Origin: Aquimarina megaterium XH134
GTDB lineage: Bacteria > Bacteroidota > Bacteroidia > Flavobacteriales > Flavobacteriaceae
Length of the DNA stretch: 64,000 nucleotides
Direction: 5' to 3'
NCBI RefSeq assembly: GCF_000520975.1
Contig: NZ_JACB01000006.1
Location: 62,001 to 126,000 of the forward strand
Part shown: piece after piece, positions 35,042 through 43,429 of the stretch
Layout: every line of letters starts with the position of its first letter
How positions within the stretch are numbered: the first letter of the stretch is position 1
Notes under the pieces: model-generated
The model's input: only the letters and a program-made list of their open reading frames with translations
Databases searched by the model: none
What the model was told of the DNA's origin: nothing
Made by a program: the position numbers and the translations under genes

Positions 35042-35157
35042 AAGATTTGTTCAACAAATTTTGTAGAACAAAGGTATAAAAAAGAGCGCCTTTTTAGTCT
35101 TGTTTTTTTAGATTATAAAAAACAAGAGGACTCAAAAGAAAGTATTTTAATCAAAAA

Positions 35158-35505
35158 TTATTTAATAATAAGTTTCTTAGTAGCTTTTAAATCACCTTCG
35201 GTAACTTTAATTACATATACACCAGGGTTTAAATGGGTAATATCTAATTCTCTACCAATTAAAACTTTAAAAAGCACTTTTTCTCCTAAAACTGTAAAAA
35301 TTGAAACTGTTTTTGTGAGGTTTTTAGTAGAGGTAATGTATAATACACTTCCAGCAGGTGCTGGATTGGGGAACAAACGCAATCCTTCGATTTTTATGCT
35401 CTTCGAATCTTGTGTTTCGGCTATATCAGACTGTGCTTGGATTCCTGGAGCAAAGGAAAAGCAGATGAGACTAATACATGTAAGCAGCAAGTAGATTTTT
35501 TTCAT
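35158..35505 (-). CDS. Small secreted protein made almost only of a type IX sorting domain
   Basis: A 115-residue protein from ATG 35505 (MKKIYLLLTC), chosen because it begins a clear signal peptide ending near IQAQ. After about 15 residues the C-terminal sorting domain starts: LRLFPNPAPAGSVLYITS, TVSIFTVLGEKVL, LNPGVYVIKVTEGDLKATKKLIIK. There is room for almost no cargo. It could be a remnant of a larger exported protein or a free sorting domain. Confidence 0.8.
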   Translation of the reverse strand: MKKIYLLLTCISLICFSFAPGIQAQSDIAETQDSKSIKIEGLRLFPNPAPAGSVLYITSTKNLTKTVSIFTVLGEKVLFKVLIGRELDITHLNPGVYVIKVTEGDLKATKKLIIK

Positions 35506-35957
35506 ACAAAAATTTATTTTGGGGCAATAAATATACAACATAAAAATTAAAAACATTACAAATTATTAGCATACTTGTGTATAAAACCCAGATTTAATGG
35601 TAGTTCTGTACACAAATTACGGTTTTCACTTACTAAGCATCTTGATTTTATTCTTACCATCAAAATTATCATTTCTATCCTTAATTTTATCTTTTTTATA
35701 CTGCAGCTATACAATACTTTTTCAAAAAGACATCATCATAGATTTGATGAATTTAAAATTCTTACTAGCAAAAAAATCAAAATGAATTCAAATTTAAATT
35801 TTGTAAATCAAAAATAATGCCTGATATTTGTTTCATTATGAAGTTATAAAAGAATTATGTACATAATTGTGCGCATAGAGACCACTCGATTTAAAAGCTA
35901 AGGATTCCTTCTTTAGCACTTCTTTATTTATATTTTCAATTCGTAATTCTTATTATA
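35506..35957. other. Intergenic region, no gene seen
   Basis: Very AT-rich sequence between the sorting-domain gene and the MATE gene. Two overlapping frames near 35575-35817 have poly-Phe/Leu/Ile composition typical of translated AT-rich DNA and no family resemblance, so I do not annotate them. Confidence 0.6.
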
Positions 35958-37364
35958 ATGACTCAAAAAAAACTTACACTTACCCGTATATTTTCATATT
36001 TCAAAATTGCACTAACTGGTAAAGAACAAGAATTCACTTCGGGGAGTATTCGCAGAGCAGTTTTCATGCTTTCTGTACCTATGGTTCTGGAAATGATGAT
36101 GGAATCTATCTTTTTTCTTGTAGATGCATACTATGTTTCTAGTCTTGGGGCAAATGCTATTGCTACAGTAGGATTAACAGAATCTGTACTTACCCTGGTA
36201 TATGCTATTGCTATTGGACTTAGTATGGGGGTTACTGCAATTGTTGCTCGCAGAGTGGGTGAAAAAGATATTAGTGGTGCCTCTCAGACAGCAATACAAT
36301 CTATCCTTTTAGGGATAGTAATTGCCACTATAATTAGTGGTATAGGTATCATTTTTCCGAAAGAAATACTTGGACTTATGGGGGCCGAACCAGATCTCAT
36401 CGCAGATGGATATGGCTACACTCAAGTATTATTAGGCGGAAACGTGACTATCATGCTTCTGTTTTTAATCAATGCCGTATTTAGAGGTGCAGGTGATGCT
36501 TCTGTAGCAATGCGAGTATTAATCTTTTCTAATCTATTAAATATCATTCTAGATCCGGTTTTTATTTTCGGGTTTGGTCCTGTTCCTGCTTTTGGTGTAC
36601 AAGGAGCAGCAATTGCTACAACTATAGGTAGAGGTAGTGCCGTAATATTTCAGTTGCTAATTCTTTTTTATGGTTGGAGTAAGATCAAGGTGGCTTTTAA
36701 AGATATTGTTTTTAGAGCAGGAATTATGCTTAATCTTGTTAAGGTCTCTTTGGGAGGGATTGGACAATTTATTATCGGAACATCTAGCTGGGTATTCTTG
36801 ATGCGAATTATGGCTGAATTTGGTAGTGAAGTACTGGCGGGGTATACTATAGCTATTAGAGTATTAATGTTTACACTTATGCCTTCTTGGGGAATGAGCA
36901 ATGCTGCGGCTACATTAGTAGGTCAAAACTTAGGTGCTGCAAAGCCAGAACGTGCCGAGCAATCGGTTTGGAAAACAGGAAAATACAATGCCTATTTTAT
37001 GGCTATTGTATCCATATTTTATCTCTTATTTGCAGAAGCAATTATAAGAATCTTTAGCGATGAAGCGTTAATCATAGAATATGGAGCTTTAAGTTTACGT
37101 GTAATTGCTGCTGGCTATGTATTCTATGCTTATGGAATGGTGATCATACAATCTTTTAACGGAGCAGGTGATACCAAAACTCCTACTGTCATTAATTTCT
37201 TTTGTTTTTGGGTATTTCAGTTACCTTTTGCTTACCTGGCAGCTTTAACCCTAAATTGGGGGGCAATGGGTGTATTTCTTGCGATTACCTTTGCCGAAGT
37301 TTTAATCGCAGTGATTGGAATTATCTGGTTTAAAAAAGGAAAATGGAAAGAAGTAAAAGTATAG
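35958..37364 (+). CDS. MATE family efflux transporter
   Basis: A 468-residue protein with twelve helices in two homologous halves. It has typical segments FMLSVPMVLEMMMESIFFLVDAYYVSSLGANAIATVGLTES and GTSSWVFLMRIMAEFGSEVLAGYTIAIRVL. MATE proteins export cationic compounds using Na+ or H+ gradients; the substrate cannot be read from sequence. The gene stands alone. Confidence 0.9.
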   Translation: MTQKKLTLTRIFSYFKIALTGKEQEFTSGSIRRAVFMLSVPMVLEMMMESIFFLVDAYYVSSLGANAIATVGLTESVLTLVYAIAIGLSMGVTAIVARRVGEKDISGASQTAIQSILLGIVIATIISGIGIIFPKEILGLMGAEPDLIADGYGYTQVLLGGNVTIMLLFLINAVFRGAGDASVAMRVLIFSNLLNIILDPVFIFGFGPVPAFGVQGAAIATTIGRGSAVIFQLLILFYGWSKIKVAFKDIVFRAGIMLNLVKVSLGGIGQFIIGTSSWVFLMRIMAEFGSEVLAGYTIAIRVLMFTLMPSWGMSNAAATLVGQNLGAAKPERAEQSVWKTGKYNAYFMAIVSIFYLLFAEAIIRIFSDEALIIEYGALSLRVIAAGYVFYAYGMVIIQSFNGAGDTKTPTVINFFCFWVFQLPFAYLAALTLNWGAMGVFLAITFAEVLIAVIGIIWFKKGKWKEVKV

Positions 37365-37390
37365 TACTCTTCCTTAATTTAACAATAAAA

Positions 37391-37418
37391 AAACACCCTC
37401 ATGTTTTTGAGGGTGTTT
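37391..37418. terminator. Bidirectional terminator between MATE and lipoprotein genes
   Basis: A perfect 11-bp stem (AAACACCCTCA 37391-37401, complement 37408-37418) with A-runs on the left and T-runs in the right arm can stop transcription from both sides. Confidence 0.8.
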
Positions 37419-37446
37419 CTATAATGTGGCTAATCTATTGTAATTA

Positions 37447-38664
37447 TTATTCTTTTACAGTATAGTTGGTCCAAGCAAATTTTGAGAAATCTGCACCAAC
37501 TCCAGCTTTTACTGTTACAGTACCATCGGCAGCTACAGTAATAGCATCGTTATCTGTAGTAAAAGTACCTGTAATCGTACCTCCAACTTTATCATCACCT
37601 ACATCACCTTGTTGTATAGCATTTGTAAAAGTAACTGAACCATTTCCTTTCTTATCATCTGTATCTACTCTGTTTCCAAAAGAAGCTTTACCAACTGTTC
37701 CAAAGAAAGCGTTATTAATAGTAGCTTCTGTACCTCTTCTTATTTCTGCTCCAGCTTTTAATGGAGTTATTTCAGAAAGGTTTAATACAGTAACTTTTTC
37801 GAAAGTAGGTTTAGAAACCGGAGTTGCAGCATTGTTAGAACCATTACTATCAAATTCTATACCTCTTGGATCCTCGGTAGCGTCATTAAATCCGTTTTCT
37901 CTAACTCCAAATAGATTGGTTAAAGTACCTGTGTATCCTTCTGTACCATCAAACATATCATCTTTGATATTTACACAAAGAACATTCTCTACACTTACAG
38001 TTCCACCAAAGAACTCAATACCATCATCTGCACCGTTGAAAATAGCAATGTTATTGATTGTTGTTCCGGTACCTACAGTATATAAAGAAATTCCATTAAA
38101 CTCCTGATCTCCATTAATTTTGGCTCCTGTATATTCTGCAATTACATAAGTAAGAGTTCCTGAGTTATCTGCGTTATCAGTACCTCCATAGTTAAGTCCT
38201 GCAACTTCAGACTCAGCAGTTGCTCCTTTGTTAGTTGGAGTTTTTCCTGCAATTACTATTCCTCCCCAGTCACCCGGTCTTGGATTAGCTGCATCTGAAG
38301 TAAATTTTATAGGAGCAGCCGCAGTACCTTTGGCTTCAATTTTTGCTCCTTGCTCAACAGCTAAGTATACGTCAGTACCTCCGGCTTTTGCTTTTACAGT
38401 TGTTCCTGCTTCTATAGTTAAAGTCTGCCCCGATTTTACAGTTAATGGACCCGAAAGAACCCAAGATTTACTTGCCGCCAGAGTAATATCACCTGTAATA
38501 TTACCTTTTAAGTCTGCTTCATCTAAATCTGGATCATCCTGAGAAGCTATCGTACCATCTTTTGTGGGTTCAGAAGGAGTCGGTGCAGGAGAATCATCAT
38601 CGCTAGAACAAGAAAATATTGTTGCTGCTATTACTAATATTGGTAAAAACCTTAATTTTTTCAT
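37447..38664 (-). CDS. Surface lipoprotein with beta-helix-like repeats, paired with TonB receptor
   Basis: A 405-residue protein with a lipoprotein signal (lipobox IFSC, followed by SSDDD, a Bacteroidota surface-export-like acidic tag). The body has repeated strands such as GPLTVKSGQTLTIEAGTTVKAK, FNGADDGIEFFGGTVSVENV and NNAFFGTVGKASFG, as in right-handed beta-helix proteins. It is a clear paralogue of the protein at 42084 and, like it, follows a TonB receptor gene. The ligand is unknown; the phosphate-related neighbourhood suggests capture of a phosphate-containing compound. Confidence 0.7.
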   Translation of the reverse strand: MKKLRFLPILVIAATIFSCSSDDDSPAPTPSEPTKDGTIASQDDPDLDEADLKGNITGDITLAASKSWVLSGPLTVKSGQTLTIEAGTTVKAKAGGTDVYLAVEQGAKIEAKGTAAAPIKFTSDAANPRPGDWGGIVIAGKTPTNKGATAESEVAGLNYGGTDNADNSGTLTYVIAEYTGAKINGDQEFNGISLYTVGTGTTINNIAIFNGADDGIEFFGGTVSVENVLCVNIKDDMFDGTEGYTGTLTNLFGVRENGFNDATEDPRGIEFDSNGSNNAATPVSKPTFEKVTVLNLSEITPLKAGAEIRRGTEATINNAFFGTVGKASFGNRVDTDDKKGNGSVTFTNAIQQGDVGDDKVGGTITGTFTTDNDAITVAADGTVTVKAGVGADFSKFAWTNYTVKE

Positions 38665-38799
38665 TTTGTTTGTTTTTGAGTTATTATTTCATTCTTAACA
38701 AAGAACCCTATAGAATCTAAATTCAGAGTAAAGGGTTCATTATGTATATGTTATATATCTTACTTTAATTTTATCTTAAGGTAAAATGCTTTTTATATG

Positions 38800-41565
38800 T
38801 TAAAATTTATAGTTAAGTCCTAGTGAAAAATTTATTCCTCTTTGATAAGATCTCATAACAAATTCTTGAGGTACATCCCTTATTTGTTCAATTTTGGGAT
38901 TTAAGAGGTTAGTGGCTTTGAATTTAATTCCTATTTGATCATTAAACTTTCGTTCCATAATAAAATCGAGATTGGCTACAGCTTTTTGAACAATATTATT
39001 ATTGAAGTTTGACCCAATACTAAATACTTTATCGGTTTGATATGCAAATACCAAGGTTGCCAAAAACTCTTTCTTGTCATTAACACTTCTATACGTGATA
39101 TCACTATTGATTAAAAGCGGTGCCGCTCCTTCTAATTCAGAGTCTTTACCGGTAATAAGAATCCCCTGATCTTCAAGCTTATCTGTGTCTTTGAATTCTA
39201 AATTCGTATACATATATGTAGCATTTCCTCCAACACTTAATTTTTGAGATTTATCATCATCTGTTTCATTTTTATATATGTTCTTTTTAACCTCAATTTC
39301 AATTCCTGCTATGGTAGCATCTCCCAAATTAGCATATGTGAAGTTCCTGTCGGCTGCAGATATTCGTTCTATTCTGTTGATTGCATCGTTAACCTGTTTA
39401 CCAAATACCGAAGCAGATATCAATTCATCACTTTGTGGGTATATTTCCCATTTTAAATCGATATTATAGTTATCAGATGGTTTCAATTCGGGGTTTCCAG
39501 ATTCTAAATAATCAATCCCTTCATATACAAATGGTGCCACTTCCTTAAACTGAGGATATGTATAGGTCTGACTTGCTGAAAGGCGAAGTATATTTTTTTC
39601 GTTGATATTATATTTCAGATTAAGAGAAGGAAGAAAATAAGTTTCATCTATATTTAATGGTCCTCCATTATCTCTATCTGAATTTGTAAGATTGGTAAAC
39701 CATTCTACCTCCATTTTTACATCTTCAAATCTTCCTCCTACACTGGCGTAAAACTTTTCAGAAAACTTGTAATCGACACCTAACGCAGCAATGTTCATAG
39801 CCTTATTAGCATCATATGTAAATGGGTCGAGAGCATTTTCTCCAAAACCAAAACCAGTTGTAAACCTAAAGACATCATTATCTAGTGCTGCCTGGTTTAA
39901 AGTAGCTTCAAGATTATTAGGGTCAATAACTATAGTACTAGGTAAATTATAATCGAAATAAATAGCTTCGAAATCCCTTGTTGTATTTCTAAAATTATAC
40001 GCAAGAGTTATTTTTCCTTTATTTTCATCTTTCGCTCTTCCTCCAAAATACCTTGTTATTGTTGCTTTGGCATTAAGATCATCTTCTTTAAGGTTATGAT
40101 AATAACGACTATTATTTCTCGGTGTACCAGATGCCAAGCGAGTTACATCCTCATCGGTATTAATGATAAAAATATTTCTTTTTCTATTAGGCTCATCATT
40201 CTTTACCAAGTTATAAGACACTCCCAAATCAATATCAAAAGATTTCCCTATTTCATGTTTTGAAATAAGTTGATTAACATACAATAGGTTTTGATTCTGA
40301 GTTTGCTGTACTACTCGTGCAAGTTCGCCATCGGTATCTGCAACATCTGGTTTTGTTCCTAAATAATCCTGAACTTTTTGACTATTTGAGTGTACCAAAA
40401 AGGTGTTGTAAGATATGTCATTGGATAAATTTATTTTATATTTAAAATTACCCATTGCCACCTTGGTATTAGAGTAGTCAAATTCTTCGGCACTTGTATA
40501 ACTACTTCCAAAAGTACCATCGTTGTTAAAGTTTATTGAACTACCATCTTTATAGTTATATCCATTACTAAAAGAACCAACTAAGAACATAGATAGCGAG
40601 CTTTCGTCTCCAAAATTATATTTCTTTCCCCAATCTAAAGAAACACCAAGATTTAAGGGTACAATTCCAGATTTATTTGGTGCCAGATTATCATCAAAAG
40701 CATATACTGTTAAGTCTGTTAATTTTGGATCTGTATGGTCGGCTATTCCAATCCAATTAGCACCATCTATTGTTTTAAAGTCTTTATTTTCTACAGCTTG
40801 AGAATTTACTCCGCTGGATACACTTACTTTAAAACCACTTTTACCTTCAAAAACCTTACTGTTAATATTTATATTCGCGCCTCCAACGTCTCCATTCTGG
40901 TTATTAGAAAAAGCCTTACTTACTCCTAAATTCTGTATAATATCTGTAGGAAATAAGTCTAAAGAAATATTTTTATATCTAGGATCGTTTGACGGTAACG
41001 GAAGATTATTTAGGGTTGTGCTATTATATCTGTCGCCAAGTCCTCTAACATATACCTTATTAGATCCTTCTTGTTTTGCTACTCCTGATATTTTGGCAGC
41101 TGCGGCTGTTGCGTCGCTTACTCCTTTTCGCGAAAGCTCTTCTGCACCAATTTTTTGTTCTATTTGAATCGCGTTTTTCTGTTCTAAAAGCAACGCTTCT
41201 TCGCGTTCGCGATTAGTAACTACTTTTATCACAACTTCTTCTAATGCTGCTGCTGTAGCTCCCATAGTAGCATCTACCACGGCTACTTTATCTGCTTCTA
41301 CTACTACATTGGGTATTTCTACTGTCTGATACCCTGTAAAACTAAATAATAGCGTATATGTCCCTACAGGAACTCCCGTAATCTCATATAATCCATCAAA
41401 ATCTGTAGACGCTCCTTTAGCTGTTCCTCCTACAATTACATTAGCAAAAGGAAGAGGTTGATTGTTTGATTCTTTATCTAATAATTTTCCGGCAATAGTC
41501 CCGGTTTCTTGTGCAAAAATAGCGCCTATAAAAAATAGTGCCAGTACTGTAAATGTTTTTCTCAT
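38800..41565 (-). CDS. TonB-dependent outer-membrane receptor with carboxypeptidase-regulatory domain
   Basis: A 921-residue protein. A signal peptide ends near FAQ, residues about 20-105 form a CarboxypepD_reg-like beta-sandwich (GTIAGKLLDKESNNQPLPFANV), then a plug domain (KVYVRGLGDRYNSTTLNNLPLP) and the 22-strand barrel ending in LGLNYKF with a terminal Phe. It imports a large or scarce solute using TonB energy. It forms a pair with the lipoprotein downstream and is a paralogue of the receptor at 43430. I see no TAACA lattice in its promoter. Confidence 0.9.
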   Translation of the reverse strand: MRKTFTVLALFFIGAIFAQETGTIAGKLLDKESNNQPLPFANVIVGGTAKGASTDFDGLYEITGVPVGTYTLLFSFTGYQTVEIPNVVVEADKVAVVDATMGATAAALEEVVIKVVTNREREEALLLEQKNAIQIEQKIGAEELSRKGVSDATAAAAKISGVAKQEGSNKVYVRGLGDRYNSTTLNNLPLPSNDPRYKNISLDLFPTDIIQNLGVSKAFSNNQNGDVGGANININSKVFEGKSGFKVSVSSGVNSQAVENKDFKTIDGANWIGIADHTDPKLTDLTVYAFDDNLAPNKSGIVPLNLGVSLDWGKKYNFGDESSLSMFLVGSFSNGYNYKDGSSINFNNDGTFGSSYTSAEEFDYSNTKVAMGNFKYKINLSNDISYNTFLVHSNSQKVQDYLGTKPDVADTDGELARVVQQTQNQNLLYVNQLISKHEIGKSFDIDLGVSYNLVKNDEPNRKRNIFIINTDEDVTRLASGTPRNNSRYYHNLKEDDLNAKATITRYFGGRAKDENKGKITLAYNFRNTTRDFEAIYFDYNLPSTIVIDPNNLEATLNQAALDNDVFRFTTGFGFGENALDPFTYDANKAMNIAALGVDYKFSEKFYASVGGRFEDVKMEVEWFTNLTNSDRDNGGPLNIDETYFLPSLNLKYNINEKNILRLSASQTYTYPQFKEVAPFVYEGIDYLESGNPELKPSDNYNIDLKWEIYPQSDELISASVFGKQVNDAINRIERISAADRNFTYANLGDATIAGIEIEVKKNIYKNETDDDKSQKLSVGGNATYMYTNLEFKDTDKLEDQGILITGKDSELEGAAPLLINSDITYRSVNDKKEFLATLVFAYQTDKVFSIGSNFNNNIVQKAVANLDFIMERKFNDQIGIKFKATNLLNPKIEQIRDVPQEFVMRSYQRGINFSLGLNYKF

Positions 41566-42083
41566 TATGTGTTTTCAAAATCTGATACAAATAAATACGG
41601 TTTTACAGTAATTGGCTTTACCCCACTATTATGCTTAGTTTAAGGGATTGTGATGTAGGAAAAATGAATAAAAAGGCGAAATCTGTAAGATTTTCAGGGA
41701 ATTTTACGTCTAAAATTTTATACTATTAAACTACCCATAAACTATTGAATTATAAGGTTTACCCGCATCAATCGAGAGCTATTTAGCTATACTATTTTTT
41801 GGGTATCGAATATCGACAAGTATACAAAATCTGTTTTTTACAAATTATTAGAGAATTGTTATGAAGATGTTAAACCAGATAAATTCATAGAATCTGCCTT
41901 AACAATAAGATAAAATACGGTAACAGAATATAAGATAACAACGTAAGTTTTCTTTATGCTTTTAATCTTTTAATTTGATTATTAATAATTTACAAATAAT
42001 CTATTCTAAAATAAACTAAAAAAAAGAAGCCTGGCTATTAGCCAAGCTTCTACAATTCAAATACTTAAATATGGGATATTATA
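41566..42083. other. Intergenic region with one terminator
   Basis: About 520 AT-rich bases between the two receptor/lipoprotein units. The right end holds the terminator of the second lipoprotein gene. Upstream of the 41565 start a TTATTTG stretch could be a -7 box. No gene is seen. Confidence 0.6.
42017..42051 (-). terminator. Rho-independent terminator after the second lipoprotein gene
   Basis: AGAAGC-C-TGGCTA (42025-42037) pairs with TAGCCA-A-GCTTCT (42039-42051) with one mismatch. On the minus strand it is followed by eight T. Confidence 0.82.
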
Positions 42084-43388
42084 TTATTGACGAGTCCAAT
42101 CTGATGTCCAGGTATCACTCTCTTGTAATGCTCCTGCATAGTTAGCAGCGTCAAAAAATGCTCCTAGTGTAGAAGGATCAAAATTATCTACACCATCTAC
42201 AGCAGTAGTATACGAATAAGTTCCTCTAAAACCACTTATTTCAAAAGCACTGGGAACATCTGTTCCTGAAGGATCTTTAGAATAATTGTTAAAAGTTGCA
42301 AAATCAGCCAAATCTACTGTTGCAGTACCTGCGCTTAACTCAAAAGATGTTGAATTATCAATAACTGAGTTACGAATAGTAAGCTCATTATTATCTAAAT
42401 TCGTAAATGTCTGACTATCATTTAGCTCTACTCCTTTAGAAAAACCTTTAATAATCATATTATAAATAGAAACTTTCGTTCCTCTTCTAAATAAGATAGC
42501 TTCATTTTTTCCATCTCCATCTTCTGCACCGATTAGCGTAATATTAGATAAGGTAGGATTAGAGAATGGTGTAGCAGCATTATTAGATTTTAGATTATCG
42601 CCTTCAATTCCATGATCTCCTTCTCTAGTAGATTGTTGTACAATCCAAAACTGTCCGTTTCCTACCCATCCATCGGTCCAGTCAAAAGAATCATCAGCAG
42701 CACCAGTTACTACTGCGTATTTTAAATTTACAGTTCCTCCAAAAAACTCAATTCCATCATCATTACCATTAAAAGCCTGGATATATTCTAAAGTAGTTCC
42801 ACTACCCACACCATATAATGAAAGTCCATTATACTCAGAATCCGCATTAATTTTCCCTCCAGTATATTCTAAACGTACATAACGTAGTATTCCTGAGTCA
42901 TCTGCTGGATCGGTTCCTCCATAGGTAAGGTTTGCAACTTCTGTTGTTGCTGTAGTACCTCTGTTGATAGGGGCTTTACCCGCTAATAATAATCCTCCCC
43001 AATCTCCAGGGTTAGGAGTAGATTTATTAGAAGTAAATACAATAGGTTGTGCTGCAGTACCTTCGGCTATAATTTTTGCTCCTTGCTCGATAGCTAGGTA
43101 TGCAAACACACCACCAGTATTTCCTCCTATAATCTTTGTTCCTGGTTCTATTGTTAATGTAACTCCATCTACCACAGATACCCCCCCTCTTAGCTCGTAT
43201 ACTTCGCTTGATTTTAAGGTGAGATTTTCTTTAATTTCACCTTCTAATATTTCTGTTCCAGAAGTATCACCACCAGAACCTCCCTGGTTGATTGTGATAT
43301 CTCCGATATTATCTTCTTGTATGGTACAAGCACTAAATAAAACTGCTGTTCCGATTACTATTCCCGTAAGTAAATTTTTAGTTTTCAT
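42084..43388 (-). CDS. Surface lipoprotein with beta-helix-like repeats, second copy
   Basis: A 434-residue lipoprotein (lipobox FSAC) and paralogue of the protein at 37447. It shares YLAIEQGAKI, NPGDWGGLLLAGKAPINRGTT, NLTYGGTDPADDSG, EYTGGKIN and FNGNDDGIEFFGGTV. Differences are concentrated in the C-terminal third. It lies 41 bases after its receptor gene, so the two are probably cotranscribed from the lattice-bearing promoter at 46252. Ligand unknown. Confidence 0.7.
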   Translation of the reverse strand: MKTKNLLTGIVIGTAVLFSACTIQEDNIGDITINQGGSGGDTSGTEILEGEIKENLTLKSSEVYELRGGVSVVDGVTLTIEPGTKIIGGNTGGVFAYLAIEQGAKIIAEGTAAQPIVFTSNKSTPNPGDWGGLLLAGKAPINRGTTATTEVANLTYGGTDPADDSGILRYVRLEYTGGKINADSEYNGLSLYGVGSGTTLEYIQAFNGNDDGIEFFGGTVNLKYAVVTGAADDSFDWTDGWVGNGQFWIVQQSTREGDHGIEGDNLKSNNAATPFSNPTLSNITLIGAEDGDGKNEAILFRRGTKVSIYNMIIKGFSKGVELNDSQTFTNLDNNELTIRNSVIDNSTSFELSAGTATVDLADFATFNNYSKDPSGTDVPSAFEISGFRGTYSYTTAVDGVDNFDPSTLGAFFDAANYAGALQESDTWTSDWTRQ

Positions 43389-43429
43389 TTTATATAATGA
43401 TTAATTTTAGTTGTGTTTTCTGTTTATAA

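Noticed and set aside
35575..35817. Two overlapping 60-80 codon frames
   Set aside because: The composition is Phe/Leu/Ile/Lys-rich as expected from random AT-rich DNA, with no recognisable domain.
37466..38542. Long plus-strand frames opposite the lipoprotein gene
   Set aside because: They are antisense to a clear lipoprotein gene, have no family motifs, and arise from its codon bias.
42964..43404. Plus-strand 146-codon frame rich in Pro and Ser
   Set aside because: It is antisense to the second beta-helix lipoprotein and mirrors the frame opposite the paralogue, as expected for a shadow.
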